Below are positions 23,354 to 31,975 of a stretch of DNA of 35,930 nucleotides, piece by piece. Positions within the stretch are counted from its first letter, which is position 1. Every line of letters begins with the position of its first letter. The DNA comes from CAZTVF01 sp964616985 (GTDB taxonomy: Bacteria > Planctomycetota > Phycisphaerae > SM23-33): the NCBI GenBank assembly GCA_964616985.1, contig CAZTVF010000047.1, positions 1-35,930 on the forward strand, written 5' to 3'. A program made the translations under genes and the position numbers. The notes beneath the pieces were generated by a model. The model made no database searches. It saw nothing but the letters and a program-made list of their open reading frames with translations, and was not told the DNA's origin.

Positions 23354-26329
23354 TCATCCCTGCTTATCCTCTTCCTGAATCACCACCCGGCCGAACTGCG
23401 AATTATTCCCCCAGGCGTCGGCGGCGTTGAAGACGCCGGGGCGGATGGGCTCGGCGTCCTTGGCCAGGCGGGTGGTGACGCGCGCCTCCAGGACGAAGCC
23501 GGCCAGGTCGGCCTGGGCCTTCAGCAGGGACAGCGGCACCAGGGCGGCGAGTTCGTATCCGCCGGCGGTGGCGCAGGTCGCAAGGCGGATGTCCGGCGCG
23601 GGCTTCTCCGCCGTGCCGTCCTGCAGGCGGCCCGCGCAAGGCTGCGAGCCGGCGGCGGGCACCAGGAACACCTGCCCGATGGGGTCGCGCTGACCGGGAT
23701 GGACCTTCTTGTCCTTTGACGCCGTCGAGCCAAACAGCTCGATGCACGAGCCCTCCCACGCGAGTGTCCCCTGCTGCACGCGGGCGTCGCGCACGTCGGC
23801 CCACACGGCCAGGTGGTCGCCGGCGATGGCGGCCTTGATGTCGGCTACGTGGTTCTCGCCCGCGCGCACAGGCTTGGCCGCCGCCGTCGCCAGGGCCGCC
23901 GTCACGGCCGCGGGCGAGTCGATGCCCGCCACGCGGGGCATGACCCAGGTCGGGCGGAAGAACTGAACCAGCATCGCGGGCACCAGGCCCTTGCCCCGGG
24001 GCAGCGTCTCGATCATCACCTCGCCATGTTCCACCAGCAGCTTCACCGGGACGGCAATCGTCTTCTGCTGGCCGGGCTTGAGATTTCTGAACGCAAGCTT
24101 TCCGATGCCCGAAAGCTCGGCCGCCGCGACAGGGGTGATCTTGAGCCGCACGCTGCCGGAGGCGGGAATCGTGCCGACGTTGTCGAACGTGATCTGGAGC
24201 GTGTTGCCTTCGACCGCCGTGTACGTCCGCACGATCTCCTTGGGCTTGTCGGCCGGGGCGCGCCAAGCGTCGAAGCTGGCCGGCCGGCGGCCCCGCAGCC
24301 GCGGGCCCACGCCCGACATGTCGATCGGCTTGAAGCCCAGCTTCAACGCCGGCGAGTCCGGCCGCAGCGTGAAGTCGCCCGCCTCGGGGTCGAGAAACAG
24401 CGGATCGGCCGCGATCGAACCCACGTTCTGCCCCTGCTGCTGCAACTGCTCCAGCGTTGTCCCGTGGCCGAAGTCGATCGGGCCCGAGGCGTTCCAGAAC
24501 AGGTTGTCGCGGAGGAGCATCTTGGCCAGCGGCCAGGCGGTGCGCTTGAGCGAGCCCTCCCGCCAGTAGACGATGTTGCGCTCGAAGATCGTCGCGCGGT
24601 GGTTCTCCTCGCGCCCCACCGGCTGGAGGTGCTTGTCGCGCGAGAGCGCGAAGATGTTGTTCCGCGCCACGGTATCGCGGCCGTAGTGGGTGGAGTAGCC
24701 CGCGTCGACGGTGTGGTGCGTGATGTTGTTCTCGATGATCATGTCGCTGGAGCCCTCGTCGGGATAGATGCCCCAGCCGCCATACGTGTACATGCCCACG
24801 TGGTGGATCAGGTTGCCCCGCAGCACCGTGCCCGGCTGCATGCCCAGGGTATAGATGCCGCCGTTGTAGCTCAGGATGCCGTCCCAGTTGATGTGGTGGA
24901 TGTGGTTGTGCTCGATGCGGTTGTCGACGGTCGCCGTCGGCGCGTAGCCCCACGTCCAGCCCACCGAAATGCCGGTGTAATTGAGGTTGAAGATGTGGTT
25001 GTGCACGATGCGGCAGTAGCCCGCGTTGCCCACCCACACGCCGATGGCGCTGTAGTGGATCAGGCTGCCGTCGTGGATCTGGCAGTCGGCCACCGTCGCG
25101 TTCATCGGCCGTCGCTCATACTTAGGCTCGATGACGGCCGTGACGGTCTCATTGACGCGGTTCATCCACTCGTGGCCGATGCGGACGCCGCCGGCGCCCA
25201 TGTCCTGGATCGAGCAGGCGACGATCTTGCAGCCCGTGCAGCCGGGCATCATGTCCACGCCGTACTGCGCGATGTGCGCGATCTGGCAGCCGTACAGCAC
25301 GCACTGCTCGGCCCGGTCCATGATGACGGCCCCGGGCACCTTGAACGCGGCCTGGATGGAGCCCGGATTGTCATCGCCGTAGTCCCAGTCCGCGTGCTGC
25401 ATGGCGATGTTCTCCATGCGGATGTGGGCGACACGCTGCTTGTCGGCGCCCTCGAACTTCACCAGCGTGTTCAGTCGCGGGGCGATGACCTCCGCCGTCG
25501 CCGGCTGCTCGTTGGGCATCGGGATGTAGTAGAGCTTGCCGGCCGGCCGGTCGAGGTAGAACTCGCCGGGGGTGTCCAGGGCCTCGAACACGTTCTCGAC
25601 GAAGTAGCGCGCGAGGCGGTCCTTGGCGTGATCGTCGTGGAGGTTGCCCAGGCTCTTGGCCCGGAAGTGGACGACGCGGTTGGCGACGTCGACTTCGCGG
25701 ATGCGATGGTGCGCCTCAAACCACAGCTGCAGCGCCACCAGCCGCACGTCCGGGAGGTTCTTCCACGGCTGGATGTCGCTGCCGGCGTAACCGGCGCGGT
25801 CGGGGCCGCGGCTCCAGGCGAAGCCCGTGTCGTCGCCGATCAGCCGCTCGAAGCGGTGGTACCCTTTCTTGGGCAGGCGCGGGCGCCACCGACGCTGGCC
25901 GTTGACGAAGAGCTGGATGAAGTTCCACTGGCCCTGGGCCACCTGCGGCAGCGTCGCCGTCCAGCAGGTCTGCCCGTTGACCGTCTCGATCGTCCAATCC
26001 GCAATCCGCTGCCCGCCGCTGAGCACCGGCGACTCGCCCTCGTACGCGGCGTACACGACCGGCGCCTTGGCCGTGCCGCCGTCGGCGGGCGTGAACACCA
26101 GCGGCTGATCCATGTAATACGTCCCGCCGCGGATGTGCACCTTGACCGCGCCGGCGGCGCCGGCCTTGCGCAGCTTTCGCACGATATCCCTCGCCCGGGC
26201 CACGGTCGCCAGCGGGCCGTCCTTGCCATTGGCCGCGGGGTCGGCCAGCGTGCCGGACCAACGGTCATTGCCTTGGGTGGAGACGAACAGTTCGATGTGC
26301 TTTGAAGCCTTCGCGACTTTGCGGTTCAT
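23354..26329 (-). CDS. Large right-handed parallel beta-helix protein with C-terminal CBM9-like domain
   Basis: The 991-residue protein begins HIELFVSTQGNDRWSGT and GPLATVARARDIVRKLR, the standard opening of right-handed beta-helix (pectate-lyase-like) proteins. Residues about 270-620 carry repeated N-rich rungs such as NRIEHNHIHHINWDG, GNLIHHVGMYTYGG, ENNITHHTVDAGY and ARNNIFALSRD. A beta-sandwich region follows. The last 200 residues (GDHLAVWADVRDARVQQ, SCIELFGSTASKD) resemble CBM9/DOMON-like carbohydrate-binding domains. No signal peptide is visible, unexpected for this class. The start ATG 26329 is chosen because AAGGA lies eight bases before it; the ATG three codons upstream overlaps that ribosome site. 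The likely role is polysaccharide lyase, hydrolase or epimerase; catalytic residues cannot be named from inspection. Confidence 0.8.
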   Translation of the reverse strand: MNRKVAKASKHIELFVSTQGNDRWSGTLADPAANGKDGPLATVARARDIVRKLRKAGAAGAVKVHIRGGTYYMDQPLVFTPADGGTAKAPVVYAAYEGESPVLSGGQRIADWTIETVNGQTCWTATLPQVAQGQWNFIQLFVNGQRRWRPRLPKKGYHRFERLIGDDTGFAWSRGPDRAGYAGSDIQPWKNLPDVRLVALQLWFEAHHRIREVDVANRVVHFRAKSLGNLHDDHAKDRLARYFVENVFEALDTPGEFYLDRPAGKLYYIPMPNEQPATAEVIAPRLNTLVKFEGADKQRVAHIRMENIAMQHADWDYGDDNPGSIQAAFKVPGAVIMDRAEQCVLYGCQIAHIAQYGVDMMPGCTGCKIVACSIQDMGAGGVRIGHEWMNRVNETVTAVIEPKYERRPMNATVADCQIHDGSLIHYSAIGVWVGNAGYCRIVHNHIFNLNYTGISVGWTWGYAPTATVDNRIEHNHIHHINWDGILSYNGGIYTLGMQPGTVLRGNLIHHVGMYTYGGWGIYPDEGSSDMIIENNITHHTVDAGYSTHYGRDTVARNNIFALSRDKHLQPVGREENHRATIFERNIVYWREGSLKRTAWPLAKMLLRDNLFWNASGPIDFGHGTTLEQLQQQGQNVGSIAADPLFLDPEAGDFTLRPDSPALKLGFKPIDMSGVGPRLRGRRPASFDAWRAPADKPKEIVRTYTAVEGNTLQITFDNVGTIPASGSVRLKITPVAAAELSGIGKLAFRNLKPGQQKTIAVPVKLLVEHGEVMIETLPRGKGLVPAMLVQFFRPTWVMPRVAGIDSPAAVTAALATAAAKPVRAGENHVADIKAAIAGDHLAVWADVRDARVQQGTLAWEGSCIELFGSTASKDKKVHPGQRDPIGQVFLVPAAGSQPCAGRLQDGTAEKPAPDIRLATCATAGGYELAALVPLSLLKAQADLAGFVLEARVTTRLAKDAEPIRPGVFNAADAWGNNSQFGRVVIQEEDKQG

Positions 26330-26722
26330 GCGGATCATCCTTTGTCGACGACCGATTGTTTCCGTCGGGGTCTTGTTGGGGAGGGATTATCCGCGCCCCG
26401 GAGTGGGAAATGCAAGAGTGGGAACAGGACAGCGGGACAGATGCTTCGCCTATGCGTCGAGCGCTATCGAGAAATCCGATGAGCTCGCTATCGCTCGCCT
26501 TCTAGTGTGGTGTTTCACGCTGATGCTGATTTATGTCGGTATCACAAACTCGAAATCCGAAACACGAAATCCGAAACAAACAGCAAACGGCAAAGCAGCA
26601 AGCAAACGAAAACCTTGAAAACAGCAAGCATACTTTCGCTATCGCTGTTTGATCTGACTTAAGCGAAGTTCCCTCCAAACGAGCCCCCCGGGAAACGAAT
26701 CGCACCCCCTTCTCGGGCGGCC
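26330..26722. repeat. Gene-free, A-rich spacer with a 14-bp tandem repeat
   Basis: About 390 bases without a credible gene. At 26551-26578 the 14-mer CGAAATCCGAAACA is repeated perfectly twice, followed by a CAGCAAACGGCAAAGCAGCA-type A-rich tract to about 26640. Base composition is clearly lower in GC than the neighbourhood. The sequence resembles AT-richer dispersed spacers common in planctomycete genomes; it may also supply regulatory DNA. Confidence 0.5.
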
Positions 26723-27145
26723 TCAGGTGGCGGTCTTGGCCGGATCGGGCCGGACGAGGCAGTCGGCGAGGGAGAGCGAACTGAGCTTCTCGCGGATGGT
26801 CTTCTGCAGATCCGCCCAGACCGGGCGGACGCGGCAGTCGCTGCGGTCGCACTGGGGCGGGTTGTGCTGGCAGAAGTTCAGCAGGATCGGGCCTTCGACC
26901 GCCTCGACGACCTCCAGCACGGTGATGTCCGTGGGCTTGCGCATCAGAGTGTAGCCGCCGTGCTTGCCCCGGATGGGCGTGATGAGTCCGGCCTTGACGA
27001 GCGAGGCGAATATCTTCGTAAGGTACTGCTTGGGCAGGTCGCGGGACGCGCAGATAACATCCAGCGTCACCGGCCCCTGTCCATAGCGCTCGGACAGGAC
27101 CAGAACGCCTCTGACTGCCAATTCTGCCGCCAGCGATAGCTTCAT
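26723..27145 (-). CDS. Second Rrf2-family transcription regulator
   Basis: The 140-residue Rrf2 protein has a winged helix (residues about 5-70: SLAAELAVRGVLVLSE, CASRDLPKQYLTKIFASLVKAGLI, wing RGKHGGYTLMRKP). Cysteines C92, C99 and C104 (FCQHNPPQCDRSDC) are a likely Fe-S cluster site. The C-x6-C-x4-C spacing differs from the iscR product and from E. coli IscR. ATG 27145 follows AAGGA by seven bases; an upstream ATG at 27163 is less likely. It lies 77 bases after the glycosyltransferase gene on the same strand and may be co-transcribed or self-driven; palindromes at 27159-27178 could be its operator. Target pathway unknown; NO-, iron- or cysteine-responsive roles occur in the family. Confidence 0.85.
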   Translation of the reverse strand: MKLSLAAELAVRGVLVLSERYGQGPVTLDVICASRDLPKQYLTKIFASLVKAGLITPIRGKHGGYTLMRKPTDITVLEVVEAVEGPILLNFCQHNPPQCDRSDCRVRPVWADLQKTIREKLSSLSLADCLVRPDPAKTAT

Positions 27146-27158
27146 CGTCGATCCTTCC

Positions 27159-27178
27159 CGCATCCATGCGTTACGTAA
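27159..27178. promoter_or_regulatory. Adjacent palindromes upstream of the second Rrf2 gene
   Basis: CGCATCCATGCG (27159-27170) is directly followed by TTACGTAA (27171-27178), both perfect palindromes about 14-33 bases before the Rrf2 start. A TTGACT hexamer lies further upstream on the minus strand without a clear -10 partner. An autoregulatory site is possible. Confidence 0.3.
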
Positions 27179-27222
27179 GCCCGATCTCCCGTTCCATCAT
27201 AGTCAAGTGCGGCCGGGCGAGG

Positions 27223-28971
27223 TCACTGTGCCGCCGCCCGGTCCAGGCTGGGAAGGAAGTAGTCTTCCACCACTCGCTCCCAGCTCATCTTTTGTGCGAG
27301 CTCGTAGCCGCTCTTCATCCGCCGCTTGAGGTCCTTGTCCGTCCGCGGCAGCTTGTCGATGATGATCTTGGCCAGGCGCAGCGCCTCGGCCGACTCGATC
27401 GGATCGCGCTCGGCGATCGAGAGGTTGATCAGTTCTTGGACGTTCATCTTCCGCGGCAGCTTCAGGAAGCTGCCCTCGATGATGTTGTCATCGAACCCTT
27501 CGGGCCCGGCGCTGTCCCGCGCGAAGCCCATGCAGCCGCAGATGTCGGACACGACGCACAGGGCACCGAAGCTGAGGCCCTCGAACTGGCTGATGCCGAA
27601 GGGCTCGTAGATGCTGAGCCCGAACTCCAGGTCGCTGCCGGCGCGGACGTCCTGGAAGGTCATGTCCGCGGGCATGCGGTCGCCGCAGACGGCCTGGTTC
27701 CAGTCCCACTGGTTGACCAGCACGGCCCGCGACTGGCGGTGCGTGCGGTTGAAGCCTTCGAAGATTTCGCCGAGGCTCTCCTCACCGCCGCACAGGTCGG
27801 GATAGCCCACCTCGTGGCGGACGGGCCAGCCATACACCCGCTCCATGTGGCAGACGTCGTGGTGGCGGCGCTGGCCGCCCAGGGTGCCCAGCATGTAGAA
27901 CACGGCCGTCTCGCCGCGGGCGGCGAGCATGGGCTCCAGCATCGACATCACGCGGAGGTCGCGCCAGATCGCCTTGCTCAGCACGGGCCTGGCCACGTGG
28001 GTGAACACCCACGTCGGCTGTGCGCCGAAGAGGTTCTCGGAATACTTCCTCATGCGGAGGCGGCTGGCCTGCTTCTGCTCCAGCGTCAGCGGCAGCACCG
28101 GCACGCCGTTGTAGACCAGGTCGATCTCCATCGTGCGGAAGTGGCGGTCGAGGAACCGCAGCTCGTGCTCGATGCGGTCGCCGACGGCGAACACGCAATC
28201 GAGGTAGCGGGCCGCCTTGACCAGCGGATGCTTGAAATTCTCCGCCGCCGTGGGGAAGACCTCGTCGAGGAACTGGTTGGCCTCGGCCGCCTGGTCAAGC
28301 ACGTTGTAGAACATCGTGTCGTGGCCGGGGATCTTCTCGACGATCGGGCGGACGGACGCCACCTCGTGCGCGTAGAACGCGGTCCGCGTATTGGGCGAGC
28401 CGGCCAGCAGGCTCTTGAGCGCCAGCGGCATGCCCATGTATTCGTGGGCGAGGATGACCACCTGCTCCTTGCCGCCGTTGGCGCCGATGGCCTTGAGGGC
28501 CTCGAAGCCCGGCTCGGCCAGGCGGACGTATTCCTCGTATTCCCATATGTTCTGATACTTGTCCGATGGGACGTGGAACTTCTTCCACAACTCGGCCTTG
28601 AACAGGTTCAGGCGGTCGTGGTTGGAGTGGAACACGTCGACCAGCAGGACCTCGGCCTCGACCTTGCGGCCGCTGCAGGGGTCGTCCAGCGTTCGCGTGC
28701 CATAGATGATGCCCACGTCGTGCGTCTGCATGATGGGCAGGAATTTCTCGTGCCACGGCTGCGTGAGGACGCCGTCCAGGGAACTGTAGATGACCTTGCC
28801 CTGGGCGCCGAGGCGCTGGTTGCCCGGTTTGTCCGTCGAAAGCAGCGGGCCCAGCAGCACGGTGCGCGTAACCGTCTTGGAATACGCGTCTGCCGTCGCC
28901 AGGCCGGAAATAACAGCCCCGATGCCACCGATCTTCTCGACCGCCTCATGCGTCACGTGAACAACAATCAT
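27223..28971 (-). CDS. Glycogen-synthase-like glycosyltransferase
   Basis: The 582-residue protein has a GT-B layout. The N-terminal domain begins VVHVTHEAVEKIGGIGAVISGL, the glycogen/starch-synthase-type sugar-nucleotide loop; VVILAHEYMGMPLALKSL and RTAFYAHEVASVRPIVE follow. The C-terminal domain ends with LEFGLSIYEPFGISQFEGLSFGALCVVSDICG, where the first Glu and the E-P-F-G segment match the nucleotide-binding E-x7-E region. It most resembles bacterial glycogen-synthase-like proteins, longer than GlgA (about 480) and with features of the animal/fungal GT3 group. ATG 28971 follows AAGGA by six bases; a TATAAT lies just upstream. No glycogen-branching or ADP-glucose genes are in the window, so the donor and acceptor are open. 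Confidence 0.75.
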   Translation of the reverse strand: MIVVHVTHEAVEKIGGIGAVISGLATADAYSKTVTRTVLLGPLLSTDKPGNQRLGAQGKVIYSSLDGVLTQPWHEKFLPIMQTHDVGIIYGTRTLDDPCSGRKVEAEVLLVDVFHSNHDRLNLFKAELWKKFHVPSDKYQNIWEYEEYVRLAEPGFEALKAIGANGGKEQVVILAHEYMGMPLALKSLLAGSPNTRTAFYAHEVASVRPIVEKIPGHDTMFYNVLDQAAEANQFLDEVFPTAAENFKHPLVKAARYLDCVFAVGDRIEHELRFLDRHFRTMEIDLVYNGVPVLPLTLEQKQASRLRMRKYSENLFGAQPTWVFTHVARPVLSKAIWRDLRVMSMLEPMLAARGETAVFYMLGTLGGQRRHHDVCHMERVYGWPVRHEVGYPDLCGGEESLGEIFEGFNRTHRQSRAVLVNQWDWNQAVCGDRMPADMTFQDVRAGSDLEFGLSIYEPFGISQFEGLSFGALCVVSDICGCMGFARDSAGPEGFDDNIIEGSFLKLPRKMNVQELINLSIAERDPIESAEALRLAKIIIDKLPRTDKDLKRRMKSGYELAQKMSWERVVEDYFLPSLDRAAAQ

Positions 28972-28995
28972 TCGTAATCCTTATTCCGCCCCAAC

Positions 28996-29024
28996 ATTAT
29001 AGATTGCACCGGGGCAGCCAAAAA
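28996..29024 (-). promoter_or_regulatory. Candidate promoter of the glycosyltransferase gene
   Basis: A perfect -10 TATAAT (minus strand, 29001-28996) lies 25 bases before the ATG. The -35 region (TTTTTG or TTTTGG at 17 or 16 bases) is a poor match. The transcript leader would be short. Confidence 0.4.
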
Positions 29025-29080
29025 TGAGAACATGACGCCTGTGCGCCACTAGGTTTATCGGTAATCCGGGCGCAAACCAT

Positions 29081-29109
29081 TTGCTTTCCTGGAAAAAACG
29101 GGCTTAATT
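29081..29109 (+). promoter_or_regulatory. Weak candidate promoter of the LarA-family gene
   Basis: TTGCTT (29081-29086) and TTAATT (29104-29109) are separated by 17 bases, leaving a leader of about 115 bases before the ATG at 29232. The match is modest; nothing else promoter-like stands out in this divergent region. Confidence 0.3.
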
Positions 29110-29231
29110 GACGGGAATTCGTACCGGTGTCGCGGGCAGAAGGTTCGCGCCGCCGCAAGATAGAGATTTTCCATGGGATGCCGGTCCGCCAAGGCCCCAC
29201 CCCCATCTGGCAACAACGGAAGGCGATTCGC

Positions 29232-30506
29232 ATGAGCGTTATCGGCAAAGGATACACAGACGGGAAGCTCAGCCCCCAGCAGATTGACGAGATCGTCGCC
29301 GCAGCCGCCGGGCAACTGGCCCCCGCCGGCAAGAAGATCCTCGTCATCATCCCCGATCACACCCGCACCTGCCCCCTGCCGGCCGTCACGCGGGCGATCC
29401 ACAAGCACATGGCCGGGTCGGCCAAGGCGGTCGATTTCCTCATCGCCCTCGGCACGCACCCCGCACTGAGCGAGGAGCAGATCGACAAGCTGCTGGGCAT
29501 CGCCCCCGGCGAGCGAGGCCGCGTGCTGCCCGGCAGCCGCGTGTTCAACCACTGCTGGGATGATCCGCGCGAGCTGCGCAAGATCGGCACGCTCACGCGC
29601 GACGAGATCAACGAGATCACCGGCGGCCTGTTCTCGATGGACGTGGACATCACGATCAACAAGCTCGTGTTCGACTACGACCTGCTGCTCATTGCGGGCC
29701 CGGTCTTCCCGCACGAGGTGGTCGGTTTCTCCGGCGGCAACAAGTATCTCTTTCCGGGCATCTGCGGGCCCGAACTGCTGAACTTCTTCCACTGGCTGGG
29801 CGCGGTGATCACCAACCCGCGGATCATCGGCACCAAGCACACGCCCGTGCGCGCGACTCTGGAGGCCGCGGCCCGCAAGGTGCCGCTGCCCAAGTTCGCC
29901 CTGTGCATGGTCGTCAAGGGCGAGGACCTGGCCGGGATGTACTTCGATGAAATCTCCTCCGCCTGGTCGGCGGCGGCCGACCTGTCGGACAAGGTCCACA
30001 TCACCTACGTGGACCGGCCTTACCAGTCGATCCTCTCGCAGGCGCCCAAGATGTACGATGAGCTGTGGGTGGGCGCCAAGTGCATGTACAAGATGGAGCC
30101 CGTGGTGGCCGATGGCGGCGAGTTGATTATCTACGCCCCGCACATCCACGAGGTCTCGGTCACGCACGGCAAGTTGATCCGGCAGATCGGCTACCACACG
30201 CGCGACTACTTCCTGGCCCAGTGGGACAAGTTCAAGGATCTGCCCTGGGGCGTGCTGGCCCACTCGACTCACGTGTGCGGTATCGGCACCTACGTCGACG
30301 GCGTGGAGCGGCCTCGCATCAAGGTCACGCTGGCCACCGGCATCAGCCCCGACGTCTGCCGGGACATCAAGCTGGGCTACCGCGACCCCGCCGCCATCGA
30401 CGTGAACGAGTGGAAAGGCCGCGAGGCCGACGGCCGCCTCTACGTCCCCAAGGCCGGCGAGATGCTCTACAAGCTCAAGAACCCGCCCGCCTGGCAGAAG
30501 TTCTAG
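29232..30506 (+). CDS. LarA-family (lactate racemase-like, DUF2088) protein
   Basis: The 424-residue protein has the two-domain LarA layout: KKILVIIPDHTRTCPLP near the start, then PHEVVGFSGGNKYLFPG and FFHWLG. Counting from ATG 29232, His161, Lys171 and His187 show the +10/+16 spacing of L. plantarum LarA H174, K184 and H200. These residues hold the nickel-pincer cofactor and act in catalysis; an earlier His107 could match H108. Such enzymes racemise or epimerise 2-hydroxyacids, and many homologues act on acids other than lactate. The cofactor genes larB, larC and larE are not in the window. The ribosome site GGAAGG supports the start. The gene is divergent from the glycosyltransferase and 94 bases before the GYF/RDD operon. 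Confidence 0.85.
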   Translation: MSVIGKGYTDGKLSPQQIDEIVAAAAGQLAPAGKKILVIIPDHTRTCPLPAVTRAIHKHMAGSAKAVDFLIALGTHPALSEEQIDKLLGIAPGERGRVLPGSRVFNHCWDDPRELRKIGTLTRDEINEITGGLFSMDVDITINKLVFDYDLLLIAGPVFPHEVVGFSGGNKYLFPGICGPELLNFFHWLGAVITNPRIIGTKHTPVRATLEAAARKVPLPKFALCMVVKGEDLAGMYFDEISSAWSAAADLSDKVHITYVDRPYQSILSQAPKMYDELWVGAKCMYKMEPVVADGGELIIYAPHIHEVSVTHGKLIRQIGYHTRDYFLAQWDKFKDLPWGVLAHSTHVCGIGTYVDGVERPRIKVTLATGISPDVCRDIKLGYRDPAAIDVNEWKGREADGRLYVPKAGEMLYKLKNPPAWQKF

Positions 30507-30558
30507 CACGCTTGATGCGTACTGGCTGGCGCCGATTCCCGCTTTCGCTCTGCGCCGT

Positions 30559-30587
30559 TTGGCGTTACAGTGTTCGCGAACCTATTT
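30559..30587 (+). promoter_or_regulatory. Candidate promoter with GTTCGCGAAC palindrome for the GYF/RDD-MoxR operon
   Basis: TTGGCG (30559-30564) and CTATTT (30582-30587) have a 17-base spacer that contains the perfect palindrome GTTCGCGAAC (30572-30581). A repressor there would block the promoter. Both hexamers are only fair matches. Confidence 0.35.
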
Positions 30588-30600
30588 CAAGGGGTTGTGG

Positions 30601-31431
30601 ATGGATTGGTATTTCGCGCAGGATCGCCAGCGCTATGGTCCAGTCAACGAGGAGTCGTTCGCGCTCCTGGTCGCCCAGGGGCGCGTCCTTGCCGACACCC
30701 TCGTCTGGCACGAGGGCATGGCCTCGTGGCAGCCGCTGGAACTGGCCCAGCCGGGAGTGGGCGCCTCCGACATCGCCTCGGCCCCTGACGGCGCCCGCGG
30801 CTACTGCTCGCAATGCCATCGCCAACTCCCCGCCGACGACATGTTGCCCTATTCGGCGCTCTGGATCTGCGGCGCCTGCAAGGACCTGTTCTTTCAGCGG
30901 CTGCACGAGGGGCGGGGCGTGGACGCCCTGCCTGTACCGGGCGAGACGGTGTTCGCCGGCTTCTGGGTCCGCTTCGCCGGCAAGCTCCTCGACGGCCTCA
31001 TCATCGGCGTTCCCCTCCTCATCATGATCGCCCTCTTCGAGGGCCCCCGTCGTCACGGCCACAGCCCCAGCTTCTTCCAGACGTACGGGGGCATGATCAT
31101 CGCCATCGCCATGATCGGCCTGTACAACGTGCTCATGCTGGGCCGCTACGGGGCGACGGTGGGCAAGATGGCCTGCGCGGTGCGCGTCGTCACAGCCGAC
31201 GGCGAGAGGCTTTCCTACGCCCGCGCGTTCCTTCGCACCGCGGCAGAGTGGGGAATGCTGTGGGGCTGGAGCGTCATCATCGCGCTGGTGATGGAGGAAG
31301 CGGAGGAGGCGATGACACTGTTCCTCCAGTCGTTGATCTTTATCCAGTACGTGATCGCAGGGTTCGACCGACAGAAGCGAGCCGGCCACGACCATATCGC
31401 CGGCACGCGCGTCATTTATAAGAGGGCGTAA
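30601..31431 (+). CDS. GYF-like/zinc-ribbon/RDD membrane protein
   Basis: The 276-residue protein combines three parts. Residues 1-50 are a GYF_2-type domain (MDWYFAQDRQRYGPVNEESF, VLADTLVWHEGMASWQPL). Residues about 67-95 hold two CxxC pairs (CSQC and CGAC), a zinc ribbon. From about 115 comes an RDD domain with three to four membrane helices, starting GFWVRFAGKLLDGLIIGVPLLIMIAL and including LGRYGATVGKMACAVRVV. RDD proteins are integral membrane proteins, some linked to ion transport; the GYF-like part probably binds peptide. ATG 30601 follows AAGGGG; the frame continues upstream without support. It opens an operon whose next gene starts 1 base after its stop. Confidence 0.85.
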   Translation: MDWYFAQDRQRYGPVNEESFALLVAQGRVLADTLVWHEGMASWQPLELAQPGVGASDIASAPDGARGYCSQCHRQLPADDMLPYSALWICGACKDLFFQRLHEGRGVDALPVPGETVFAGFWVRFAGKLLDGLIIGVPLLIMIALFEGPRRHGHSPSFFQTYGGMIIAIAMIGLYNVLMLGRYGATVGKMACAVRVVTADGERLSYARAFLRTAAEWGMLWGWSVIIALVMEEAEEAMTLFLQSLIFIQYVIAGFDRQKRAGHDHIAGTRVIYKRA

Positions 31432-31432
31432 C

Positions 31433-31975
31433 GTGGGAACGGTATTGTGCACCAAGTGCCAGAAGCAGATACCGCTGGAGCGGTACAACGCCGGCGATCT
31501 CGCCCCGTGCCGCGGCTGCTCGTCGGCGGTGATGGCGGCGGTCTTCCCGGCCGTCAACAGGCTGCTGGCGCCCAGGGTCCGGGCGGACCTGGTCGTCGAC
31601 GCCGAGAGCAGTTGCTTCTACCACGGGCGGAAACGCGCCGCGGCCGTCTGCGACTCGTGCGGCCGCTTCCTCTGCTCGCTCTGCGACATCCACATGGGCA
31701 GCCGCCACCTGTGCCCCGCCTGCGTGGCCGGCGGCGAGGAGGCCCCCTCGGCCGTCGAGAACAGCCGCACGCTGTACGAAACCCTGGCGATCGTCCTGGC
31801 GGTGGCCCCTCTGGTCGTTACGCCGCTGGCCTCGCTGTACCTGGCCCTCCGCCACTGGGGCGACCGGCCGACGCTGGTGCCCCGCAGCCGCGTGCGATGG
31901 TACGTCGCCATCGTCCTGGCCTTGACGCAGTTAGGCCTGTGGGCGTGGCTGCTGCAGGAGCATTTCCATGGCTGA
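31433..31975 (+). CDS. Zinc-finger (B-box-like) membrane protein
   Basis: The 180-residue protein starts at GTG 31433, one base after the RDD gene. It has a zinc ribbon (CTKC near residue 6, CRGC near 27), then a B-box-like cluster: C-x2-H (CFYH), CDSC, CSLC, H and CPAC around residues 60-100. Two C-terminal hydrophobic helices follow (LAIVLAVAPLVVTPLASLYLAL and YVAIVLALTQLGLWAWLL). The B-box-like part is clearly related to the one in the product at 32591-32920. Such domains mediate protein contacts, and in planctomycetes are often joined to membrane segments. Function unknown. It overlaps the next gene by 8 bases. Confidence 0.75.
   Translation: MGTVLCTKCQKQIPLERYNAGDLAPCRGCSSAVMAAVFPAVNRLLAPRVRADLVVDAESSCFYHGRKRAAAVCDSCGRFLCSLCDIHMGSRHLCPACVAGGEEAPSAVENSRTLYETLAIVLAVAPLVVTPLASLYLALRHWGDRPTLVPRSRVRWYVAIVLALTQLGLWAWLLQEHFHG

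Noticed and set aside
23813..26305. An 830-codon open frame on the plus strand
   Set aside because: Antisense shadow of the beta-helix gene, which has clear homology and a ribosome site.
26551..26640. Small RNA or riboswitch in the A-rich spacer
   Set aside because: It is a simple tandem repeat with an A-rich tract; no stable conserved fold, promoter or terminator was visible.
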